From Clostridia bacterium (GTDB lineage Bacteria; Bacillota; Clostridia; Oscillospirales; Acutalibacteraceae), in the NCBI GenBank assembly GCA_017552845.1, contig JAFZOE010000093.1:1-6382 (forward strand): a DNA stretch of 6,382 bases. The letters are read 5' to 3'. Positions 1-5,324 of this stretch are shown one piece after another. The translations under genes were made by a program, and so were the position numbers. The first letter of the stretch is position 1; each line of letters starts with the position of its first letter. The notes beneath the pieces were generated by a model, which did no database searches, had not been told where the DNA came from, and saw only the letters and a list, made by a program, of their open reading frames with translations.

Positions 1-2
1 AT

Positions 3-9
3 CCTCCTT
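3..9 (-). promoter_or_regulatory. Ribosome binding site of the next gene, which starts outside the window
   Basis: The minus strand reads AAGGAGG at 3-9, about 37 bases after the surface protein stop codon and with no start codon yet in the window. A minus-strand gene should begin within about 10 bases beyond the left edge. There is no clear terminator hairpin between the TGA at 47 and this site, so the next gene may be co-transcribed with the surface protein gene. Confidence 0.65.
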
Positions 10-46
10 GAATTTAGAATTTATTCAAAATGATGTTGAATATCAA

Positions 47-2839
47 TCAGTTGAGAAGTCCCTTGATAAGGGGAAGAAGCGTGGGAATAAGATCGGGTAT
101 GAACGAGGGCTTGAACCAGGTCTTTGCAAGAGGCAGAGCCGAGAGATACCAACCCTCAGAGGTGATGGGATTGCCGTTTTCGTCGGTGCCGAGCTCAAGA
201 ACTTCCTTCTTGGGCCAGAGCAGGAGAATGATCTGATTCTCCGGATCGGCGTTGAGACGGCCTTCGCCCTTCTTGCAGGGACGGTTGTTCTTCCAGTAAT
301 ACCACTTGAAATCCTTGCCGAGAGCGGAATAGATATTGCCGTTCATATTGAGGCTGAAGCCGTCGCCGATAATCGGCAGGCCGATTGAGAATCCCGAGGT
401 ATCATATACGCGGAAGATGAAGTCTTCATCGCTCTTCCACTGAAGCTGGAGAATCGTGGTATTGTAGAGACGATATTCGTCATTCTCATAGCCGTCAAGC
501 CATTCGCTTTCTGCGGGCATATCGGACCAGTTTCTGATTGCGGAATTTACGTGATAGACCTTGGTGCCGACATATTCGCATGCGCGGTAGGGTCTGAGCG
601 GGGTGTTGCCCTTGGGATCGTTGTAGATGGGCTTATCCATATCATAGACGATCTGCTTGACCGGTTTGCCGTCATCGTCAAGCTTGACATTTCCGTTTTC
701 GTCCTTGACTTCCTCATAGACGATCTGGGTCTTGGGCTCGCCGGTGATGGGATCGATTACGGGATTGCCGTCTTCGTCCTTGACTACCTCATAGAGAGGC
801 TCATAGAGAAGGTTGCCGTCGCTGTCCTTCTTCTGAGTCTTGACGGTCTTTGAAGGAACGTTGGAGTCATCGCTCTCAAGGAAGTTGTTGAAGAAAGGCG
901 CGGGAATCGGCTTGCCGTCTTCGTCAACTGCATCGGGATCGAAATTCGGATCGTAGATTACGGTTCCGTAAGTGAAATCGCCCTTGCGGTAAGCGTCTGC
1001 TCCGTCTTTGCCGTTGTTATAATCTATGAACGCGGAACGCTGATCGGACATATACTGAACTCTGAGAGTGAGCGGGCCTTCATAAGCGTAGAAGCTTGAT
1101 TTGACCGCGCCGGTGGATTCAACCTCGAATCCGCTCGAGTTGAGGAGCTCGCCGGTGGGAGCGTTATCATTGATTCTCTGCTCGAGATCGGCATCAATGA
1201 GATCCGCATAGGAAACTATCTGCTTGCCGGAGAACTTCTTCGATGTGAGAACCTCCCATGAGCCGTCCGCTTTCTTATATTTAACGGTGAACTCATACTC
1301 TTTCGTCTCAAATGACGAGGAGAGAGAAACGGTATCGTATTTCTTGCCGCCGAAAGTCAGAGTGGTAAGGCCTTCGTCGATCATTTCTTTGGTAAGGGTA
1401 ACGGTGTTGCCCTTGAGAATGCTGGTGTCTTCCGTGCTTTCATCGGAACCGAACCAGATATCGGCAAGTTTGTAACCGGGACGGTCGATAATTGTGCAGT
1501 CCTCAGTAAGATCATTGACCGAGTATTTGGTCGAAGGGCTGTCTGATCTGTAGCAGCCGGCGAGATCATCCTTGGTGAGCGTGTCGCCGACTTTGTATTC
1601 TTTGTCAACTATCTGATAGTTGTTGCCGCCGCCCGCTTTGGCATTGAATGAGAACAGGAAGGTTCTGTCCTTCGGGCAGGTGTATAAATCGAATACGCCG
1701 GGAGTGGTGTAGCCGGAAGTGGCAAGGGTCAGGAAGCCCGAATCGGGAACTATCTCGTTACCGTTTCCGTCTTTGAATGTTGAAGTATAGAGATACTTTG
1801 AATTCTCGTCGGTCTCAAATCTCTTCTCAAGATTCTCAACCTTTACGAAATAATCTTTTCCGCCGACTCTGGAGGGATCATACAGCGTTGTGCCGGCGTA
1901 TTTATAATTACAAGCAAGATTATCAATGTTGCCGGGCTCGTCAGGATTATAATTTGAGTTGTCAAGATAAGAAGTGAATTCGTAAGTAACGGTCTTATAT
2001 TTATCCCAGCTGTCTGCAACCGCCGAACCGTCTGCATTGATGTTGGGATAATAGTAGTTGAGCGTCTGAACGAACTTGGAATTTATGAACAGGAAAGGTG
2101 TTTCACCGAATACTACTTCTCCGAATGTGGACGAATCAAGGTTTTCAAGGTAAATAACACCGATATCAGCGAGATACTGCAGGTTGACATAGACCGGCTC
2201 CTCTTCGCATCCGATGACGCTCATGCCGCTCTTTTTGAACTCAGCCTTGACTGCGCTTTCAATTGCGTCATAGCTCTCCTGATTGAGAGCCTCGCCGGGA
2301 ACGCCGACATAGTCAACGAATTCAGCCCATGTGCCGTCTGCTTTTGCGACAAGCACTTTGAGAACAGCGCTGTTTTCCCAGATGGCGGAAGCGGTAACCG
2401 GGCTTGCACTGCCGAAGGTATACTGTTCGGTGGCGATGCCGTTTACGGACCAGCCCTTGAATGTGTCACCGTCTTTTGATGCGGAATACTGAGTAAGATC
2501 GAGAGCCTGACTGACAGGAACATCAATTGTCCTTGTCGCTTGGCCGTCGATAAGACCGCCGTTACCGTCAAGGGTAACATTAACTATCGTATCTTTGAGA
2601 ACAGCGGTATAGACAAGGGATTCATCGCCCATATAGGCATTTGAAAGATCGACAAAGTTGCCTTCTGAATCCGCCCAGGCATAAAGGCCTTCTACCTCGG
2701 GAGGAACGATTTTTGCGTTCTTCTCGGGATACTGGTTTTCAATAAGGGTTCCGTCCGCATTCAGGAATTTGACCTCGCCCCTGACTGTAAATGTCTGAGC
2801 CGGCTGAAGAACAAAACTATCAACTGCAGCATAAGAGGT
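47..2839 (-). CDS. Modular surface protein with Listeria-Bacteroides-type repeats; C-terminal piece of the interrupted gene
   Basis: An open frame of 930 codons runs from just after the TAA at 2840 to TGA at 47-49. No ATG, GTG or TTG occurs in its first 69 codons. The first ATG (2630-2632) has no ribosome binding site and lies inside a domain, so this is the continuation of the upstream piece and not an independent gene. Numbering from that ATG, the layout is: a beta-rich module spanning the ATG; a Listeria-Bacteroides repeat-like module at about 15-87 (VTLDGNGG, then DTFKGWSVNG and TASAIW); two related modules marked KADG(T/S)W at 97-102 and 454-459; a further module starting FNAKAGGG; an acidic DxDGN/DxDGKP linker with two 24-25-residue repeats (614-662); a Trp/Tyr-rich C-terminal region; and a hydrophobic tail ending PTLLPLIKGLLN. 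I see no LPxTG motif, dockerin, SLH domain or catalytic motif. An extracellular adhesive or structural role is inferred from architecture only. Automated annotation would probably call 47-2632 as a hypothetical or InlB B-repeat protein. Confidence 0.72.
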   Translation of the reverse strand, partial: TSYAAVDSFVLQPAQTFTVRGEVKFLNADGTLIENQYPEKNAKIVPPEVEGLYAWADSEGNFVDLSNAYMGDESLVYTAVLKDTIVNVTLDGNGGLIDGQATRTIDVPVSQALDLTQYSASKDGDTFKGWSVNGIATEQYTFGSASPVTASAIWENSAVLKVLVAKADGTWAEFVDYVGVPGEALNQESYDAIESAVKAEFKKSGMSVIGCEEEPVYVNLQYLADIGVIYLENLDSSTFGEVVFGETPFLFINSKFVQTLNYYYPNINADGSAVADSWDKYKTVTYEFTSYLDNSNYNPDEPGNIDNLACNYKYAGTTLYDPSRVGGKDYFVKVENLEKRFETDENSKYLYTSTFKDGNGNEIVPDSGFLTLATSGYTTPGVFDLYTCPKDRTFLFSFNAKAGGGNNYQIVDKEYKVGDTLTKDDLAGCYRSDSPSTKYSVNDLTEDCTIIDRPGYKLADIWFGSDESTEDTSILKGNTVTLTKEMIDEGLTTLTFGGKKYDTVSLSSSFETKEYEFTVKYKKADGSWEVLTSKKFSGKQIVSYADLIDADLEQRINDNAPTGELLNSSGFEVESTGAVKSSFYAYEGPLTLRVQYMSDQRSAFIDYNNGKDGADAYRKGDFTYGTVIYDPNFDPDAVDEDGKPIPAPFFNNFLESDDSNVPSKTVKTQKKDSDGNLLYEPLYEVVKDEDGNPVIDPITGEPKTQIVYEEVKDENGNVKLDDDGKPVKQIVYDMDKPIYNDPKGNTPLRPYRACEYVGTKVYHVNSAIRNWSDMPAESEWLDGYENDEYRLYNTTILQLQWKSDEDFIFRVYDTSGFSIGLPIIGDGFSLNMNGNIYSALGKDFKWYYWKNNRPCKKGEGRLNADPENQIILLLWPKKEVLELGTDENGNPITSEGWYLSALPLAKTWFKPSFIPDLIPTLLPLIKGLLN
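647..793 (-). repeat. Two tandem 24-25-residue linker repeats inside the surface protein
   Basis: Unit 1 (719-793) runs from YEVVKDEDGNPV to EPKTQIV, and unit 2 (647-718) from YEEVKDENGNVK to KPVKQIV. The likeness is also visible in DNA: TCATAGACGATCTG recurs at 642-655 and 714-727, and a GTCCTTGACT-(T/A)-CCTCATAG block recurs at 701-719 and 776-794. The acidic, Asn/Gly/Pro-rich composition fits a flexible or calcium-binding spacer between folded domains. Confidence 0.8.
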
Positions 2840-2842
2840 TTA
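2840..2842 (-). other. In-frame TAA splitting the surface protein gene
   Basis: The codons read CTG GGA ACA TAA ACC TCT TAT GCT GCA. The upstream and downstream reading frames are in exactly the same register, with only this stop between them. One base change from AAA, CAA, GAA, TAT, TAC, TTA or TCA would create it. TAA also terminates uxaC and glpK here, so it is not reassigned in this genome. There is no homopolymer or short repeat at the site that would suggest phase variation. Confidence 0.9.
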
Positions 2843-3499
2843 TGTTCCCAGATACTGAATGCCGTTTGTCTTCTTTGTGCCGTTGGCGGCTGTGAAAGAA
2901 TCCTCAACCATAAAGACGTTGAACGTTCCGGAAAAATCCGGAGCCAAATTAAGGTTAAAAGTTATATACGGATCGTCGCCGGCGATACTGTGAGCGACAT
3001 TTTCGGAATCATAGATTTTAAGAATACCCCATTTATCAATTTCATTTGCTGAATATCCGGATATATAGACTTCATCTCTGTTGTCTTTATTGTAGAATTT
3101 CGCCTGGTTGGTTTTGGAAGAACCGTCAACCTTAGTAATCCTCAAGGTTGTCCTTGAGGGAGTAATATCGGTAACAAAATTCTCGGAAGCAATCGCTTCG
3201 GATTTATCAAGAACCAGGAAATGGGTGCTTCTGAACAAATCCAGATTTGATTTGGCATAGAATTTAATCTGAACCGTGCTTCCCGACGGAATAACACCGT
3301 CAGACAGTTCTGTGCCTTCATATGCCTCGAAGCCGGCGTAGTAAATGGTTTTGGTGCCGTCATCGACGAGGTCTTCATAAGTGGGAATTTCCGCCGACTG
3401 AGTATCGTCAGCCGAAGCAAACAGCAAGCCCACTGTGAGCGTGCCCAGAAGCATTGAGAGACAAAGCACAATGCTCAGGACTTTCTTGATTTTTGTCAT
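2840..3499 (-). CDS. Secreted protein, N-terminal piece of an interrupted surface protein
   Basis: 219 residues ending at TAA 2840-2842. The start is ATG 3499, chosen for the AAAGGAGG site 7 bases upstream. Residues 1-30 are a Gram-positive signal peptide: basic MTKIKK, a hydrophobic core from VLSIVL to VGLLF, and likely cleavage after Ala-Ser-Ala (30), before DDTQ. No lipobox Cys sits at the cleavage point. The mature part (31-219) is rich in beta-strand-like stretches such as STVQIKFYA, YITFNLNL and GTFNVFMVE. It loosely resembles cohesin-type beta sandwiches of clostridial extracellular proteins, but I cannot assign a family. The frame continues past the stop, in register, for 930 more codons of secreted-protein-like sequence, so this is most likely the first fifth of one protein of about 1,150 codons. 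If the stop is real, a small secreted domain is released. Promoter and ribosome binding site look intact. No enzymatic motif is seen, and the function is unknown. Confidence 0.8.
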   Translation of the reverse strand: MTKIKKVLSIVLCLSMLLGTLTVGLLFASADDTQSAEIPTYEDLVDDGTKTIYYAGFEAYEGTELSDGVIPSGSTVQIKFYAKSNLDLFRSTHFLVLDKSEAIASENFVTDITPSRTTLRITKVDGSSKTNQAKFYNKDNRDEVYISGYSANEIDKWGILKIYDSENVAHSIAGDDPYITFNLNLAPDFSGTFNVFMVEDSFTAANGTKKTNGIQYLGT

Positions 3500-3506
3500 T
3501 TTGTTT

Positions 3507-3514
3507 CCTCCTTT
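3507..3514 (-). promoter_or_regulatory. Strong ribosome binding site of the secreted protein gene
   Basis: The minus strand reads AAAGGAGG, 7 bases before the ATG at 3497-3499. It decides the start: the longer frame opening at a TTG (3542-3544) would place this site inside the coding region and put charged and polar residues in front of the signal peptide. Confidence 0.92.
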
Positions 3515-3556
3515 AAAATGACTTAGCCGAGCCAATCCCGACAATTTTACGCAGTA

Positions 3557-3585
3557 ATTATATTATAATAAATTCCGATATTCAA
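3557..3585 (-). promoter_or_regulatory. Predicted sigma-A (housekeeping) promoter of the secreted protein gene
   Basis: The minus strand shows a -35 element TTGAAT (3580-3585), a 17-bp spacer and a perfect -10 element TATAAT (3557-3562). The expected start of transcription is near 3550, giving a leader of about 50 bases before the ATG at 3499. Spacing and hexamers are close to consensus, and it lies beyond the glpK terminators, so the surface protein gene is probably its own transcription unit. Confidence 0.75.
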
Positions 3586-3617
3586 GTTATTTTTATTAAA
3601 CAGACAAAATTTTAAAT

Positions 3618-3642
3618 AATATTGTATATATTTTACAATATT
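3618..3642. repeat. Inverted repeat AATATTGTA / TACAATATT, possible operator
   Basis: Perfect 9-bp arms (3618-3626 and 3634-3642) flank a 7-base AT spacer. The centre is about 80 bases upstream of the predicted transcription start of the surface protein gene and about 45 bases upstream of its -35 element. That position would suit an activator or a distal operator. The region is very AT-rich, so some palindromy by chance is expected, although a 9-bp perfect arm pair is more than usual. Confidence 0.5.
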
Positions 3643-3665
3643 CTGCACAATCCTTAGTGCAGAAT
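3640..3665. repeat. Inverted repeat ATTCTGCAC / GTGCAGAAT
   Basis: Perfect 9-bp arms (3640-3648 and 3657-3665) flank an 8-base spacer. It lies between the glpK terminators and the leftward promoter, and overlaps the next inverted repeat by three bases (3640-3642). No T-run follows on either strand within a few bases, so a terminator role is weak. A binding site for a dimeric regulator or a further 3' mRNA hairpin is possible. The function is unknown. Confidence 0.6.
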
Positions 3666-3694
3666 TACTTGTCCCGCGTTTTGCGCGAGGTTAC

Positions 3695-3717
3695 AAAAAA
3701 TGCGGAAATTATTCCGC
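3695..3717 (-). terminator. Second, tandem rho-independent terminator
   Basis: On the minus strand GCGGAA-TAAT-TTCCGC forms a perfect 6-bp stem with a 4-base loop, followed by A and six Ts. It lies only 7 bases beyond the T-run of the first terminator and would catch readthrough from glpK before the promoter of the surface protein gene. Confidence 0.75.
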
Positions 3718-3724
3718 CGGAAGC

Positions 3725-3755
3725 AAAAAAACAGCCCTCCCCGTCTCCGGAGAGG
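3725..3755 (-). terminator. Rho-independent terminator of the uxaC-glpK transcript
   Basis: On the minus strand a 7-bp GC-rich stem (CCTCTCC with GGGGAGG, one T-G wobble, 6-base loop) is followed by GCTG and then seven Ts. This is the standard intrinsic terminator layout, 27 bases after the glpK stop codon. It is correctly oriented for glpK. Confidence 0.85.
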
Positions 3756-3771
3756 ACCGTATTTATACGGT
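3756..3771 (-). repeat. Perfect stem-loop just after glpK
   Basis: ACCGTA and TACGGT form a perfect 6-bp stem with a 4-base loop, starting about 10 bases after the glpK stop codon. No U-tract follows directly, so alone it is not a standard terminator. It may protect the 3' end of the mRNA or be the first of the hairpin cluster that ends the transcript. Confidence 0.6.
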
Positions 3772-3781
3772 AAAACCGCTT

Positions 3782-5284
3782 TTATTTTGCCCAGTCTTTG
3801 GAGCGCTCAACCGCGCGTTTCCAGCCTTCGTAGAGGGCGTTTCTCTTCGCCTCGTCCATCTTCGGCTCGAAGATTTTCTCAACCTGGCGGTTCTTTTCGA
3901 TTTCCTCTTTGTTCTCCCATACGCCGACTGCGAGGCCTGCGAGGTATGCCGCGCCGAGAGCCGTGGTTTCAACGGTCTTGGGCCTGTTGACGTTGCAGCG
4001 GATCATATCAGCCTGAATCTGGAGCATGATATCGGAAACGCTCGCGCCGCCGTCAACGCGAAGCTCGGTGAAATCGATGCCCGAATCCGCCTTCATCGCT
4101 TCGAGCAGGTCGGTCATCTGATAGGTGATCGCCTCGAGCACGCTTCTCGCGACATGCGCTCTGTTGACGCCTCTGGTAAGGCCTACTATGCAGCCGCGGG
4201 CATACATATCCCAGTAGGGAGCGCCGAGTCCCGTGAACGCGGGGACGAAATAGATACCGTTCGCGTCGGGAACGCTCTCCGCGAGCTCGTCGCAGCGGCG
4301 GGCGGAATCGATGAGATGAAGCTCATCGCGAAGCCATTTGATGACCGAGCCGGCGTTGAATGCCGAGCCTTCAATCGCGTATTCGACCTTGTCGCCGATG
4401 CCCCAGGCAACGCCCGCGAGCAGGTTATTCTTTGATTTTACTCTGGTTTCGCCTGTATTCATAAGCAGGAAGCAGCCTGTGCCGTAAGTGTTCTTCGCCT
4501 GACCGGGCTCAAAGCATGCCTGGCCGAAGAGGGCGGCGGGCTGGTCGCCGATGGCGCCGCTGATGGGGATGCCTTCGAGGGCCTCGAGACCGAGGATGCC
4601 CTTGGCGACCCTGCCGTAAATCTTGCTTGAGGGAACGGGCTCGGGAAGAATCGACATAGGAATTCCGAGCTTGTCGCAGAGAGTCTTGTCCCAGCAGAGA
4701 TTGTCAACGTCAAAGAGCATTGTCCTTGAAGCGTTTGAATAATCGGTCACATGGACGCTGCCGCCGGTAAGATTCCAGATGAGCCAGGTCTCGACCGTGC
4801 CGAAAAGCAGGCGGCCCATATCCGCGAGCCGTCTCGCCTCGGGAACGTTGTCGAGAATCCACTTGATTTTGGTGCCCGAGAAATATGCGTCAATCAGAAG
4901 GCCGGTCTTCTCCTTGATATAGTCGCCGAGCCCCTCTTCCTTGAGTTTTTCACAGTAGTCCGCGGTCCTGCGGCACTGCCAGACTATGGCGTTATAGACG
5001 GGCTTGCCGGTCTGTCTGTCCCAGAGAATCGTGGTTTCGCGCTGGTTTGTGATGCCGATTGCCGCGATTTCACTGGGCTTCACTTCGCCGGAGGAAATGC
5101 AGCCCGAAACCGCCTGAAACTGGCTGTAGAGAATCGCGAGAGGATCATGCTCAACCCAGCCTGCCTCGGGATAAATCTGCTCGAACTCATTCTGCGCCTT
5201 GCAGATGATGTTGCCCTTTTTATCAAAAATGATAGCGCGGGAACTGGTTGTGCCCTGGTCGAGTGCCATTACATACTGTGCCAT
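3782..5284 (-). CDS. glpK: Glycerol kinase GlpK, complete
   Basis: Cytoplasmic FGGY-family sugar kinase that phosphorylates glycerol with ATP to sn-glycerol 3-phosphate, feeding lipid synthesis and, through glycerol-3-phosphate dehydrogenase, glycolysis. The 500-residue length is typical. Visible features: N-terminal phosphate-binding DQGTTSSR (9-16); glycerol-contacting QRET (81-84; Arg82, Glu83) and Tyr134; FGGY signature 1 at 134-146 (YFSGTKIKWILDN); GDQPAALFGQ with predicted catalytic base Asp247; FGGY signature 2 at about 364-384 (GCIVGL, then HVARSVLE); C-terminal ATP-site VDGGAS (410-415). The start is well set: ATG at 5282-5284 lies 7 bases after AAAGGTGG, and the protein begins in the standard way just before the phosphate-binding loop. 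The stop is TAA. The activation loop (about 219-240) has no histidine, unlike the HPr-phosphorylated loop known in enterococcal and bacillar GlpK. It follows uxaC closely and is followed by terminator-like hairpins, so it is probably the last gene of its transcript. Confidence 0.97.
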   Translation of the reverse strand: MAQYVMALDQGTTSSRAIIFDKKGNIICKAQNEFEQIYPEAGWVEHDPLAILYSQFQAVSGCISSGEVKPSEIAAIGITNQRETTILWDRQTGKPVYNAIVWQCRRTADYCEKLKEEGLGDYIKEKTGLLIDAYFSGTKIKWILDNVPEARRLADMGRLLFGTVETWLIWNLTGGSVHVTDYSNASRTMLFDVDNLCWDKTLCDKLGIPMSILPEPVPSSKIYGRVAKGILGLEALEGIPISGAIGDQPAALFGQACFEPGQAKNTYGTGCFLLMNTGETRVKSKNNLLAGVAWGIGDKVEYAIEGSAFNAGSVIKWLRDELHLIDSARRCDELAESVPDANGIYFVPAFTGLGAPYWDMYARGCIVGLTRGVNRAHVARSVLEAITYQMTDLLEAMKADSGIDFTELRVDGGASVSDIMLQIQADMIRCNVNRPKTVETTALGAAYLAGLAVGVWENKEEIEKNRQVEKIFEPKMDEAKRNALYEGWKRAVERSKDWAK

Positions 5285-5291
5285 ATTTTAA

Positions 5292-5299
5292 CCACCTTT
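5292..5299 (-). promoter_or_regulatory. Ribosome binding site of glpK
   Basis: The minus strand reads AAAGGTGG here, 7 bases before the glpK ATG. It fixes the glpK start. It lies in the 40-base gap after the uxaC stop, so glpK is translated independently even if it shares a transcript with uxaC. I see no convincing separate promoter in this gap. Confidence 0.85.
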
Positions 5300-5324
5300 G
5301 TAAAATATTTATGATGAATTGTTT

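Noticed and set aside
8..853. Plus-strand frames of 126 and 100 codons at the left end
   Set aside because: They are antisense to the surface protein frame, which has continuous domain-like sequence and repeats. No supporting start signals were seen.
2630..2632. ATG at 2632 as an independent start for the 861-residue downstream protein
   Set aside because: There is no Shine-Dalgarno-like sequence before it (the preceding bases read CTTTCAAATGCCTAT). No signal peptide follows, and the frame upstream codes for a continuing beta-rich module back to the TAA.
2840..2842. Stop codon reassignment (UAA read as an amino acid)
   Set aside because: TAA ends both uxaC (5325-5327) and glpK (3782-3784) at the expected family lengths.
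3500..3544. Longer N-terminus of the secreted protein beginning at TTG 3542-3544
   Set aside because: It would translate through the AAAGGAGG ribosome binding site and put 15 mostly polar and charged residues before a textbook signal peptide. The ATG at 3499 has ideal spacing.
3675..3687. CGCG-TTTTG-CGCG hairpin as another terminator
   Set aside because: The stem is only 4 bp and no T-run follows on the minus strand. It may be chance.
3700..3990. 96-codon plus-strand frame starting in the terminator region
   Set aside because: It starts inside a terminator stem, its product is Arg/Ser/Pro-rich as expected for an antisense frame, and it runs into the 3' end of glpK.
4751..5314. 187-codon plus-strand frame opposite glpK
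   Set aside because: It is a shadow frame caused by the codon bias of glpK. The protein has no recognisable motif and glpK is certain.
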